Positions 45,801 through 57,428 of a stretch of DNA of 64,000 nucleotides are shown here, one piece after another. Numbering within the stretch: the first letter of the stretch is position 1; every line of letters starts with the position of its first letter. This DNA is from Miscanthus floridulus. Taxonomy: Eukaryota > Streptophyta > Magnoliopsida > Poales > Poaceae. The position numbers and the translations under genes were made by a program. The notes below the pieces were generated by a model, which searched no databases, was not told the DNA's origin, and was given only the letters and a program-made list of their open reading frames with translations. The DNA lies in NCBI RefSeq assembly GCF_019320115.1, contig NC_089581.1:68862485-68926484 (forward strand). Direction: 5' to 3'.

Positions 45801-46551
45801 CACCATGCGAGGAAGCGGTGAAGACGATCGGCGGTGGCAACTCGGTGGCGAGCAGGCAGTGGTGCTCTGCTGTCAACGGATTTTTTTGAAATATTTACAG
45901 AATTGCCACTAAGTTCATTTTACAAGTTACTCTCAAAATTTCTAAAGAAATTGAAAATCTCCAAAAATAAAAGTTGCTCAAAATTCAAAGTTCTACAACT
46001 TTGCTTAAATGAACATTTTCAAATTCTGCCTCCATTTTGAAATTTGGATTTGGGGTGAATGTGAGCATTTGAATCATTTCAAAATTACTCCAAATTTTAT
46101 ATGTAAACTTTAAAACTTTGAATACCAAAGTTGATCCTTATAAAATAAGCTTCAACTTTGCTTTTTGTCACACCCCCAAATTCCAAATGGATTTTGAAAT
46201 AGACAGAAGGGGCAAAAAGGACTTTTATAATTTGAATTTGAATTTGAATTTGAATTCAAATTTAATTTGTTTACCTTTTTACTTAACTATGATTTTTGAC
46301 CAGTTACATGGCCCATTAGGGTTATTTGAGTCAATTGACACATGGTCTCACATGATCACATGAAATTTGACACTTGTGGTCATGATCTTTATTTAGAGTT
46401 TTGGATCACATTACATCACATAACATAACAACTTATGAAATAAAGCTTACTTAGTGATTGTATTCAAAATTTTCTACTTTATGAATGTTTTGCAATGCAT
46501 ATGATGACATGTCAAGTTTTAGTGCTAGGTCAAAACACCAGAGGTGTTACA
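42883..46551 (-). mobile_element. 3' LTR of T2
   Basis: On the plus strand TATGGTAGAACC to GGTGTTACA; the first two bases are TA where the other LTR has TG. On the minus strand it starts TGTAACACC, like T1. It contains the acidic exon-like block near 44270-44380 and a GC-rich segment at about 45120-45860. Confidence 0.92.
46231..46254. repeat. (TTTGAA)4 microsatellite in T2 3' LTR
   Basis: Four copies here, against two at 55642-55653 in the other LTR, so the repeat changed length after insertion or during reverse transcription. Confidence 0.85.
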
Positions 46552-46552
46552 A

Positions 46553-46568
46553 CCCTTCCCCCTTAAAG
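46553..46568 (-). other. Polypurine tract of T2
   Basis: On the minus strand CTTTAAGGGGGAAGGG, next to the 3' LTR boundary at 46551. Confidence 0.88.
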
Positions 46569-46587
46569 AAATCTCGTCCTGAGATTT
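46569..46587 (-). promoter_or_regulatory. Hairpin before the T2 polypurine tract
   Basis: AAATCTC-AGGAC-GAGATTT on the minus strand, a perfect 7-bp stem, directly before the tract. Same stem as in T1 (22524-22542). Confidence 0.7.
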
Positions 46588-46721
46588 AAAACCTAAGGCT
46601 AGGTAATGGAAAAGGAAATGTGTCAAGCTCACACATCATAACTTTGTTCAAGAAGCTAGTGAGGGGGTTTTCCATTCTTTTGACAAAAGAGACAAGTTAC
46701 AACATAGACAAGGTATTGCAA

Positions 46722-49700
46722 CTAAATAGAAGCGAAGAAGTCACGAAAGTTTTCTTCTAAGTAATCCTTAGACTCCCAAGTAGCTTCATCTTCAGTGTGT
46801 TGATTCCATTGTACTTTGTAGAACTTGATTGTACATCTTTGAGTGACTCGATCCTTCTAATCTAAGACTCTAATGGGGTACTCAGCATAAGTCAAATTAG
46901 GTTCTAGTTCTACATCACCAAAGTTGTTCACTTGGTCAGGTACTTGAAGACACTTCTTTAACTAGGATACATGGAAGATATCATGCAAAACTGACATATG
47001 ATCTGGTAGCTTGACGCGATAGGTGACCGGTCCACATCGTTGTTGGATTTGAAAAGGACCGACATAATGGGGCGCCAACTTTCCCCGAATCCCAAAACGA
47101 TGAACTCCTTTCATCGGTGACACCTTGAGGTAGACATGATCTCCCACTTTGAATTCTAGCGGTCGTCTCCTCTTATCAGCATAGCTTTTCTATCGGGATT
47201 GAGCTACCTTCATATTAGCTTGTATGAGTTTAACTTTCTATTCAGCTTCCTTGACCACATCCGGCCCAAAGAACCAACGTTCTCTAGCTTCTGACCAATT
47301 TAAAGGTGTCTGGCATCTATGGCTATACAATGCTTCGAATGGTGCCATTTTAATGCTCTCTTGATAGCTATTGTTATATGAGAATTCAGCTAAGGGAAGG
47401 CATTCATCCCATTTAGCACCACAGGAAAGGACACATGCTCTCAACATATCTTTAAGAATTTGATTTACCCTTTTAGTCTGTCCATCTATTTGCGGATGAT
47501 AAGTAGAACTGCGGATAAGTTTGGTTCCCAAAGACTCATGTAGACTTTTCCAAAACTTGGATACGAACAATGACCCTCTGTCAGAGACAATGGTCTTGGG
47601 TGCCCCATGCAGACTGAAGATTCTATCAAGATAAAGCTTTGCATACTATTCCACTCGATATTTATCTCTGACTGGTAAGAAATGAGCTATCTTGGTTAGG
47701 CGATCAACAATAACCCATATTGAATTATAGCCTGCAGATGTCCTAGGCAATCCCACGATGAAGTCCATACAGATATCTTCCCACTTCCAAGATGGAACTA
47801 GCAATGAATGTAATGGACCTGCAGTCTTCATGTGAACCGCTTTGACTCTCTGACAAGTATCACATTTGGCCACATATTGAGCTATTTCTATTTTCATTTT
47901 GGTCCACCAATATTTCTTTCTCAGATCATGATACATTTTGTTGCTACCTGGATGAATGGAGTATCTTGTAGAATGAGCTTCATCAAGAATCTGCTTTTGC
48001 AGTTCCAGACTTTTGGGTACTACCAATCTATCTTTGAACCATATGACATCGAATTCATCAATATTGAAACATGTTGGTTTTCCAGATCTGACTTTATCTT
48101 TGATATGGGCTATACCCTTACTTTTCCATTGAGCAGCAATGATCTTATCTTTGATAGTGGACTCAACTGCAATATTGGACAGGGAACCTTGTTCTATGAT
48201 TTGTAAATTCAGATGCTCCATCTCTTGACACAATGTTCATTGCATAGGTTTCATAGTCAGACAATGGCAATGACTCTTGCGACTTAGGGCATCGGCAACC
48301 ACATTAGCCTTGTTTGGATGATAATGCACTTCTAAGCCATAATCTTTGATAAGTTCTAACCATCTTCTTTGCCTCATATTCAACTCTGACTGAGTGAAGA
48401 TATATTTCAAACTTTTGTGATCTGTATAGATATGACAGATATTGCCCAATAAATAATGTCGCCAAACCTTGAGTGCATGAACAATAGCGGGTAATTCAAG
48501 ATCATGGGTGGGATAATGTTGTTCATGCTTCTTGAGTTGTCTAGAAGCATACGCTATGACTCTGCCTTCTTGCATAAGAACACAGAAAATACTAATTCCA
48601 GATGCATCACAATAGATATCAAACGGCCTCTCGATATCAGGTTGTGCTAATACTGGTGCAGTTGTCAGCAACTTCTTTAATGTTTGAAAGGCCTTCTCAC
48701 ATTCTATTGACCATACAAACTTAGTTTGATTTTTCAGTAGTTCAGTAATCAACTTCACAATTCTGGAGAAGTCATTAATGAACCAACGATAATAACCTGC
48801 CAACCCCAGAAAACTACAAACTTGATGAATAGTGGTAGGTGCTCTCCAGTTAAGGACTTCTTCTACCTTGCTCGGATCAACAGCTATACCTTCAGCAGAT
48901 AACACATGACCTAGAAATTGTACTTCCTCTAACCAGAATGCACATTTACTGAATTTGGCATATAATTTGTGGTCTCTTAATCGTTGTAGAACAATGCGGA
49001 GATGTTCCGCATGTTCCTCTTTGCTCTTAGAATAGATAAGAATGTCATCAATGAACACCACTACAAACTTATCCAACTCAGGCATGAAAACTGAGTTCAT
49101 CAGGTACATGAAATGAGCTGGGGCATTGGTCAGCCCAAAAGACATGACTAAATACTCATATAGACCATATCGGGTAGTAAACGCTGTCTTCGGCACATCT
49201 TCTTGTCTGATCTTAATCTGGTGATAGCCTAATCTCAAGTCTATCTTCGAGAACACCTTAGCTCCCGCAAGTTGATCAAAAAGCAAATCAATTCGGGGTA
49301 AGGGGTATTTGTTCTTTATGGTGACTTCATTTGACGGCCGATAGTCAATACATAACCTTAAGGTTTGGTTCTTTTTCTTCATGAAGATAGCAAGGCATCC
49401 CCAAGGTGATGAACTGGGTTGAATGAAACCCTTGTCTAACAACTCTTGTAGTTGGATTTTTAATTCTACTAGTTCTTTGGGTGGCATCCTATATGCTCTT
49501 CTGGACACAGGTGTTGTTCCTGGTTTTAGATCAATTCTAAACTCTACATCTCGATCTGGTGGCAGACCATGTAGATCATCGGGAAAGACATCTGTAAATT
49601 CACATACCACCGGAATTTTCTCGGCTTCTTCAACAGTAGTTGCACAGACTATTCCAACCATACTCTTAGGAAAGGGAAGTTGGATAAGAAGTTGGGTTTT

Positions 49701-50050
49701 GCTGTCAGGTACATTTACCCTTATGGTTCTACGCATGACATCTATGATAGCCCCGTGTTGAGTTAACTAGTTCATACCAAGGATCACATCTATATCTTGA
49801 TCCTTTAATATCAGCATGTTGGTAGGGAACTCATATCCTCCCAAATCAATAGGTACATCCTGAACTATCTCCCTTGTACAGATTCATCCCTATATATGAT
49901 ATGGTTCTTTTGTTTCCCCAATAGTTATCCCATGCTTCACAACAAATGTACGATTGATGAATGTATGGGATGCACTAGAATCAAATAAGGTAATTGCAGG
50001 ATGCTTAGCAATGGGAAACATACCAATCATTACTGGTTCTCCTTCTGGAA
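46722..50050 (-). pseudogene. T2 pol: protease, RT, RNase H, integrase, chromodomain
   Basis: Protease with LFDSSASHTFI near 49990-49960 (DSS where T1 has DSG). RT and RNase H lie in a 499-codon open frame (49736-48237) with FIDD at 49044-49055 and the tail [20 protein letters not shown]. Integrase zinc finger HPGSNKMY...CDTCQRV, then MDFIVGLP and SDRGS. The catalytic Glu of the [10 protein letters not shown] motif is changed: T2 reads QIDGQTKRVN (about 47485-47460), a Glu to Lys change that would abolish integration. A chromodomain (about 46880-46725, with IRVLD, YKVQW, DEATWE) ends at a TAG at 46722. In-frame stops occur at about 48236, 47645 and 46962. Confidence 0.88.
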
Positions 50051-50079
50051 TAGATTCCACTTGAGTATAGAAGACCCTT

Positions 50080-51209
50080 CCAGTTTTCTTCTTAGCCTGA
50101 CCCTTTTGACTGTTCTAAGCATTGCCCTTGTACTGATTCTGAGCTTGAGTAACAGGGGCTTTAGGTGCATTAGGATCACTCTTCCTGGGATACGGACATT
50201 CTCAGGAAAAGTGTCCTAGTTTACCACAATTATAACATGGATAATTGTGATTCTAGGGAGTAGCAGTGTAGTTTGCATTATTTGTATTCTTTTGCTGCTG
50301 CGGTGCTTGATGAGGATAAGGCATATTAATTGTAGGGCGAATAAAGATTTGCTACCTGCTTTGGCCTTGTTGTGGGTGGAATGGCGCACGGCCATGATTC
50401 TAAGGATGGTAGACCATCTTTTGATGCTTTCCACTTGATGATCCGGAAGCAGATACTCTCTTTTTCTTTGCCTCCTTGTGTCGGCGGTAATTCTCCTCTG
50501 AAGCGATAGCAATCTTGACTGTCTCATGATAAGTTGCATTGCCACAAGTTGCTATCATGGTCTGAAGTTTGGTGTTTAGGCCTCTTAGGAAATGATTCTT
50601 CTTCTTCCTGTTAGTATTCACATACTTTATAGCATACTGTGATAGATGATTGAAGCGCCCAACATAGTGCATCACCGGGTGCTCCCCTTGCTTAAGAGCC
50701 AAAAACTCTTCTAACTTCATGGTCATCACACCATCTGGAATATAGTGTGCCCTGAAGGCATCCTTAAACTCTATCCAGGTGATTTGATGACCAGCGGGCT
50801 GTACAGCTACCAAATTTGCCCACCAGGCACCAGCAGCTCCTCGGAGTTGCTGTGCCGCAAACCTTGGTTTCTAAATCTCAGTACAGTGAATTAGCTCAAA
50901 CTTTTTCTCTATTGTCCTAAGCCAATCGTTAGCTTCTAAAGGCTCTTCTACCTTAGAGAACATAGGTGGATGTGTGTCAATAAAATCAATATAGGTTGAC
51001 TCATCATTTCCATTATTACGGCGGCCACAATTAGGGTGTGGTGCTTGTTGGTTCTGAGCCAATTCCCTTAACAACCTAGCATTCTCTGCCATTGCATTAA
51101 CGAGTGCGGCTATGGCATCTGCCATAGTCGGAGGCATTGGTGGAGGATTTGGGATATCATCATTATCATGCGAGGTACTTGCACAAGCTTGGGTGATAGG
51201 ACGAGGCAT
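50080..51209 (-). pseudogene. T2 gag
   Basis: ATG at 51209 follows CTCTCTCTAACAG directly, an excellent 3' splice site. 113 codons (IDFIDTHPPMFSKVEEPLEA, WLRTIEKKFELIHCTEI) run to a stop at 50871, then the gag core continues (50813-50400, FKDAFRAHYIPDGVMTMKLE and MHYVGRFNHLSQYA). A zinc knuckle CYNCGKLGHFS-stop-EC lies at about 50240-50200. Gag forms the particle; this copy is broken by at least two stops. Confidence 0.82.
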
Positions 51210-51369
51210 CTGTTAGAGAGACACATTTATTTACATTATTATTTATTGAAAGCAGTTAAAAGGTTTCATGCTACAAAGGTTTACTTATTTATATTACATG
51301 TCTTGTATCCCACAAGACAACCCTGGTTTACTAGAAAAGCAGTAAAGGAACTATTACTACTCCAAGCTC

Positions 51370-51906
51370 TTAGTCATCGGTGTCCATGTCCATACCGGAT
51401 GAAACCTCATCTTCATCTGAGAAGTACACTAATTCCTCAGGGTCCTCCTCCTCTTCTTCATCCTGGACTTCTCCTGGATCTATAATCATTTCTTCATCTA
51501 TAACTTCACCATCCCCATGAGGAGGATGAAGTTGAGCGTACATCATGTGAACATTCTCATGATGAATGGCATTGTCCATCTCTAGGTCTTCTACGTAGAA
51601 CTCCAACTCATGGATGCATTCGTTGGCCGCATCCTCTCATGTCCAGGCTTCATTCCGCAGCTCGGTGTTCATGGTGATGTCCCTTCACATTTCCGCTAGC
51701 TTCTCTTGATCTTTGGCATGAGCTTGATGAAGAGTGTTGAGCTCCATGGTAAGGTTCTTGATGTTGGTGGGATTGCTTGAAGATCCTTCATCTCCTAAGA
51801 TCCTAGAACTTCCTTCACCAAGCTCATAGTTTTGCGGTGCCAACTGGTGACGAGGGACTCCATGAGGTCTGGTGGACTTGCGTGCGGTTATCTTGGTCTT
51901 TGCCAT
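51370..51906 (-). pseudogene. T2 extra gene: histone H3-tail-like protein with acidic tail
   Basis: ATG at 51906, three bases after a splice-acceptor-like TTCTATAG. The start reads MAKTKITARKSTRPHGVPRH, following the H3 tail with Lys4, Lys9 and Ser10 kept (TARKST) and Lys14 and Lys18 not kept. A short coiled-coil-like part follows (LTMELNTLHQAHAKDQEKLA), then two in-frame TGA codons (near 51685 and 51637, probably former CGA), then an acidic tail (VQDEEEEEDPEEL and GMDMDTDD, stop at 51370-51372). About 178 codons in all. It lacks the central domain of the T1 protein but has the same order and position between PBS and gag. Function unknown. Confidence 0.75.
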
Positions 51907-51909
51907 AGC

Positions 51910-52277
51910 CTATAGAAGTTAGGGTAGGACTATAAGAATAGCTTGAGGATAATGGAGGTTATCAAGAATGGGATTGACATTACTTACCCAACCACTTTTA
52001 AGGGGAATTATTATGCAAGGTGTTCAAGCATGATGCATGAATCGATCTTATGAATCTAGGTACAAAAGATTTATATAATCAAAAGTACTAGATTTTTAAT
52101 ACATAGGACAAACCTAATCATATTATCCACCATGAACTTTCAAATAAGATAGGATTGAGACTAGATCAGAGGTAAGAAGAAAGAAATTTGAACTTTAAAA
52201 TATCAAGTTTACTTTCTTTGATCCAAATCAATTTGAAGGTTATCCAAAGTAACCTACAATGATCTTAGATAGAACCC
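51910..52277 (-). other. T2 leader between PBS and extra gene
   Basis: AT-rich, no supported gene. It ends in CTTCTATAG before the H3-like ATG on the minus strand, so it is probably at least partly intron. Confidence 0.45.
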
Positions 52278-52289
52278 GCTCTGATACCA
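52278..52289 (-). other. Primer binding site of T2 (initiator tRNA-Met)
   Basis: TGGTATCAGAGC on the minus strand, two bases from the 5' LTR edge at 52292. Identical to T1. Confidence 0.92.
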
Positions 52290-53679
52290 GCTGTGGCAGA
52301 ACCTCCTAAAAAATTGGGCCCACGTGCATCTATCGTTGTCTCAACAGACCTCTGATAGCGTACATAACTTCCCAACAACTTAACAGGTCTATCGGGTGTC
52401 CTCAGGAAACCCGAATCATCCATGAATCTTTTCCGAACAGGATCCCAATCACAGACATTGCAGATTACAATAGTTTTCAATATACATATCAGAGATTATA
52501 AAGTGGAAGATTTAAGTTTTAATATTACAAACCAGTTGTTTCAAACTTACAAAACCATAAGTGTCATACAACCATAGTAGCAGGATAATATTACATTAAC
52601 ATTATTTATCATACAAACTAGTGCCTTGTCCAAAGGACATTCATCATTCCTCATCATCATCGACTTCAAACACTGACATGCAGCAGGGACCAAAACAAGC
52701 CTGCGCATGCGACTCACTTGCAACAAGGGTTAACAAACCCTGAGTACAAAAGTACTCAACAAGATTGACCCAACGTAAAAGGGGGTGTAAGACTTTAGAG
52801 ATGCAGGAGATGGGGCAAGGTAAGGATGTAGCAAGACTCCAAAAGTTCTTTGCCAAAAGCTTACTATTTTTTATCCTATTTTTAGGTTTTACCCCTAAGT
52901 CTTCTTGGTTCAATATCTCAAACTAAGTGTTCATATCCCATGTTCCAATCCTTCTCATTCCATTCCTTTTCTCAAATTTTAGTAATTCACTAGTCCTGCA
53001 TTGCTTCTATAATGAAACGAGTCTCCTTATCCGTGGAGCACCAGCAATTCGAATTGATTCAAGTCCCAGCTGGGGATTCCTTATCACATGACATATGTAG
53101 AACTTAATCTTGCATATATCAACCTCGCTACTAGATCCTCCTATACTAAGCCATCTCCATGCCACCCGAGAGCACAGCACACCTCCAATCCGGCCACATT
53201 CCAGCCACGAGGGTACATGCTACTCCCGCCATCTCTCCTCTCCCAGTGCGTGGGCATTCATCTTAGTATCGGATTAGCCGAAGTAGGCTTACCGAAGTAT
53301 GTGACCAGCACTACAAAGTGTCTCGTTCAGATGATCCACAATGAGTGGCCTTCAAGCGACATAGTCGGCAACATTACCCAATATTCAGGATAAGTCACCC
53401 GACTAGTCTCTAGTTCATTCTATCTTCTTTCTTTCTTTGGCTAGAATGCCATCTTTGAGTGTATCGAAACTTTTACTTTGAAAGACTACCATAAAGCATA
53501 CTAAGCATTCTACGCCTTTGTAAATAAAATCATCTTCAAGGATGGTAAACAATTAACAAGGTAGGCAATGCATCAAGTAGGTAACATTTGAATTAATCAA
53601 CTTAATGCAATAGGTAACATAGGTGATAAACTTTTCAAAGTAAACAAGGTAATGGTTTAATGCATAAACCGAGGCTTGC

Positions 53680-53787
53680 CTTCGTTGACGATCTCGGGTT
53701 CTGGATTAGTACCACAAATATCGAATCCCGAGACAACCGGGGATTCTTCCACAACTTGCTCAACTAGGATCGATTCACTCTCAGATT
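53680..53787 (-). other. Acidic exon-like block in T2 LTR
   Basis: 108 bases on the minus strand between TTTCGTGTAG and AAG|GCAAGC. Open in one frame and acidic (SESESILVEQVVEESPVVSG). Counterpart of 14248-14395 in T1: same acceptor type, same GC-type donor, same charge, although the sequences barely align. Confidence 0.45.
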
Positions 53788-54529
53788 CTACACGAAATAA
53801 TAACATATGCTTCAACATGATGATAATGTAAACATGATGCTTTCATGGTGCATGAAATATAATAACACCTTGAGTACAACTTTCCTTCATGGTACAGTTG
53901 CAAGCCAACAAAACCAACTTGCAATTCTACCATCAAGGACCACACAAAAAAATGTTTACTAAGAAATCCTACATTCTTCTAAAGAACTACCCAAAGTTTC
54001 ACTCCAAAGTTCTTCCTTTAATGAATGTAATCATTCATTAACTATATTCTAACCAAACTTTAATAACCTAGGGCTATTGACCTAAGTGACTTGACTAAAT
54101 TGATCTTGAAACCCTACTGGTCACAAAACATGATCAAAACAAGATCAAACCCTAAACTAATACTTAGGGTTTGCTTTTATCCATTTTTGAATTAATTTAA
54201 AATAAGCCCAAAATGAATTTGTTCCAAATGACCTCAAAATTTTATGTAAGCTTCCTCATGACAAATTAGTGTACCAAAACAAATTTCATAATTTTTGGAG
54301 TTATACAGTGGCCTACAAAAATCATGGAAATTACATTTATCAATTAATTGACTGAATTTTTGAACATTAAAAATTTATTCAAATTTCAAGTTTCATATTT
54401 TTAAACCATAATAGAACATGTACAAAAGCTACACACAAATTTTTAGAATTTCTAGAGCTGTAATTATTTTCCTATGAATTTCTAAAGTTTTAGCACTATT
54501 CAAAAATCCAGAAAATACAAAACCTCACT

Positions 54530-55136
54530 GTTCTCTCCCTCTTCTCTCACTGACAGTCTGGGCCCGTTCGTCAGAGACACAAACAGAGGACACGGCGGCA
54601 CTGTCGGCTTTGGTCGGCCAAAACGCGCCGACGGCGAGACTCCGGCGAGGCAGATCGCACCAGCATGATCTACAACACCCCGCGAACCTATCTCGACCCC
54701 TAGAACAGCAGTAGGCGCACCGGAGGAAGCTCTACACTGGCCATGGTGGCCATGGTGGCGCAGACATGGCGGCGCATGACACAACGCTAGCTACAACACG
54801 GTAGAGATTAAAATGGAGAGAGCATCACGCTTAGGAGCTCACCGCAAACACGACGGTGTGCTTGGTGAAGGCGGAGACGGACTGGAGTGTCCTGGCCACG
54901 GTGAGGTCGATGGTGGTGGTACTTCGGCCGGCTTCGAGGAAGAAGACGTTGTGCGGTGGCGCTGGACTGCTAGAGGCGAGGCGAGCAGGCCTGGAAGGAG
55001 CAGTAGGGCGAGGCGGAGGTACTGGTAAGCGCAATTGGCATGAGGTGCTACGGTGAGGATGAATTTCACGAGCGTGGCAAAGTCACCGGCGGCGAGCAGA
55101 CAAGAAGAAAAAAAGAACGACGAAGGCGGGTGCTCC
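54530..55136 (-). other. GC-rich first-exon-like segment of T2 LTR
   Basis: Downstream of the TATA box on the minus strand, with a splice donor TTTGCG|GTGAGC at about 54842. One frame (55069-54839) encodes a hydrophobic start, MKFILTVAPHANCAYQYLRL and LLLLPGLLASPLA, then Ser/Pro-rich sequence. It resembles a signal peptide, but the same frame has a stop in the 3' LTR, so I do not call a gene. It may be a captured plant gene fragment or only a leader. Confidence 0.35.
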
Positions 55137-55144
55137 TATTTATA
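55137..55144 (-). promoter_or_regulatory. TATA box of T2 5' LTR
   Basis: TATAAATA on the minus strand within CCTCTATAAATAGGAGC, a perfect plant TATA box. The 3' LTR copy (near 45727-45734) has decayed to TACAAATA. Transcription would start about 30 bases further, near 55110. Confidence 0.65.
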
Positions 55145-55955
55145 GAGGAGAAGGTGAGTCCAGCTTCGCCAGCTCCCGAACTGAGGTCGCCACGGTGACA
55201 AAAACGTGTCACCATGCGAGGAAGCGATGAAGACGATTGGCGGTGGCAGCTCGGTGGCGAGCAGGCGGTGGCGCTTTGCTGTCAACGGATATTTTTTGAA
55301 ATATTTACAGAATTGCCACTGAGTTCATTTTACAAATTACTCTCAAAATTTCTAAAGAAGTTGAAAATCTCCAAAAATAAAAGTTGCTCAAAATTCAAAG
55401 TTCTACAACTTTGCTTAAATGAACATTTTCAAATTCTGCCTCCATTTTGAAATTTGGATTTGGGGTGAATGTGAGCATTTGAATCATTTTAAAATTACTC
55501 CAAATTTTATATGTAAACTTTAAAAACTTTGAATACCGAAGTTGATCCTTATAAAATAAGCTTCAACTTTGCTTTTTGTCACACCCCCAAATTCCAAATG
55601 GATTTTGAAATAGACAGAAGGGGCAAAAAGGACTTTTATAATTTGAATTTGAATTCAAATTTGATTTATTTACCTTTTTACTTAACTATGATTTTTGACT
55701 AGTTACATGGCCCATTAGGGTTATTTGAGTCAATTGACACATGGTCTCACATGATCACATGAAATTTGACACTTGTGGTCATGATCTTTATTTAGAGTTT
55801 TGGATCACATTACATCACATAATATAACAACTTATGAAATAAAGCTTACTTAGTGAATGCATTGAAAATTTTATACTTTATGAATGCTTTGCAATGCATA
55901 TGATGACATGTCAAGTTTTAGTGCTAGGTCAAAACACCAGAGGTGTTACAGCCTC

Positions 55956-56207
55956 GGGGTCAGGCGAGGCAAAGCCCGCCCCTAGAGGTTGGTCAAGGCA
56001 GAGCGCAAACCAAAGGGTCAGGCGAGGTGGAGCCCATGGCCTTGGGGTCGGGCAAGGCAGAGCCTGTGGCCTCAGGGTCAGGCGAGGCGGAGCCTGCGCG
56101 CCTAGGGGTCGGTTGGAGCTATAGTACGGCTCTTGACTGCTCGGATGAATCAATGTTGATGGTCATTAGCTCCTCCTCTTCGGGTACCCTAGTATTGGTC
56201 CTCGACA
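55956..56207 (-). mobile_element. 5' LTR of element C, last piece
   Basis: Resumes the GC-rich short tandem repeat cut by T2 and ends GGTCCTCGACA at 56207. The next five bases, CTTGT, would be the right target duplication of C; the left copy lies outside the window, so this end is not confirmed. Confidence 0.65.
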
Positions 56208-56212
56208 CTTGT

Positions 56213-56730
56213 TATGCCCCAACATCTTGCGGTAGCTAGGTAAGGCCCACATCTTCTGCATGTAGTTGGGTGGATAATCATGTTCTGCTGAGTTGCCATG
56301 TCATCTTCGCCTAAGTGCCACGTCATATCCTACTTGTCAGTTCTTCATGACCCACTACCATGTTCTGCCCCAACATCTTGCACTAGCTAGGTAGGACCCA
56401 CATCTACTACCCGTACGTTGGGTTGGTCATCATGTCCTATTGAATTGCCAAGTCATCTCCGCCTGATTGCCATGTCGTGTCTTAGTTGCTAGTTCTTCAT
56501 GACCTAATACCTTGGTATGCCTCAACACAACTTGCACTAGCTAGGTAGAATGACCCATGTCTTCAGTCCGTAGTTGGGTTGGTCATCATGTTCGTCTGAG
56601 CGCCATGTCATCTCCGCATGATTGCCATGTCATGTCTTGTTAGTTTTTCATGACCCACTACCTTGATATGCCCCAACACATCTTGCACTAGCTAGGTAGG
56701 ACCCATGTTTTATATCTGCAGTTGGGAGAA
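56213..56730. repeat. Tandem repeat, period about 150 bases, 3.4 copies
   Basis: Units start near 56213, 56356, 56515 and 56669, each with GCCCCAACA(T)C...CTTGCACTAGCTAGGTAGG, then TTGGGTTGGTCATCATGT, then TTGCCATGTCATCTCCGCC, and end with AGTTCTTCATGACCCACTACC. The copies are about 75-80% alike by eye. No open frame. Confidence 0.8.
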
Positions 56731-57428
56731 AAAAGCTATCAAGAGACATGTGTATTGATAGATTTTTATTTTATAATTTATTTAATGATGTCCATGACAA
56801 CCATAATATAAATTAATATTGGTAATAATATGACAATGTCATGTTAAATCCATATCAAATTAAAATAGATTTTTTTCTTTCATGGTAAAGTACATAAATA
56901 TTTACTCATGAATATTACATAATTTTAGTTTCCACACTATCCATGTGTTGGTATAGTTAAATATCAAGTTTCACTATTTCCTTTAAGGACCCAAGAAAAT
57001 ATCTATAGCTAATATCATAATTTCATTATGTAAATTTTTTGACAGAATTTAATTTTTATTGGACCAACTACTTTGATTTAGCAAAATCCTTCATCAAATT
57101 CTTCCGCCCCTGAATAAATTTTCCTTCCAAACACATTCCCATGCACAAAAACCAAAGGCCGTGAAAAAATCCCACGCTACCATGGTAGGATACTAGGATT
57201 AGCTTTCATCAGTGGCCCCCATGGTAGGATTAGTTTTAATTAGTGCCCCCACGCATGCGTCCCACCATTCCCATAATTGCGATATGTTCCAAAAAAACGT
57301 GAGGGAGAGGATCAGAGGGGTCCCTTCATTTTTGCCCTACCTCAAGTCCGCTGGCGCCATCACCGCCGGACACCAGGACGCGACATCCCTCCATGGACGT
57401 CGCCTCTTGAGATCCTAGCAAGAGTGCA
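56731..57428. other. AT-rich stretch before the transposase-like gene
   Basis: No gene or clear repeat. It contains a poly-A/T-rich part (56750-57060) and ends in a leader-like sequence before ATG 57429. It may hold the promoter of the next gene; I could not identify CACTA terminal repeats in it. Confidence 0.4.

Larger units (their letters stand above)
42883..55950 (-). mobile_element. T2: complete Tekay/Del-like chromodomain retrotransposon
   Basis: 13,068 bases flanked by GCCTC (42878-42882 and 55951-55955). LTRs of 3669 and 3659 bases. Minus-strand order: 5' LTR (right), initiator-Met PBS, H3-tail-mimic gene, gag, pol with chromodomain, hairpin and polypurine tract, 3' LTR. The LTRs are about 96% identical by eye. 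It belongs to the same lineage as T1 but a different family, since the LTRs do not align overall. Confidence 0.93.
52292..55950 (-). mobile_element. 5' LTR of T2
   Basis: 3659 bases; on the plus strand TGTGGCAGAACC to GGTGTTACA. It holds the presumed promoter (TATA at 55137-55144), a GC-rich first-exon-like segment (about 54530-55260) and the acidic block (53680-53787). Confidence 0.92.

Noticed and set aside
46000..46360. Possible small gene around 46118-46363
   Set aside because: Asn/Leu-rich frame made by the TTTGAA repeat; not kept in the other LTR.
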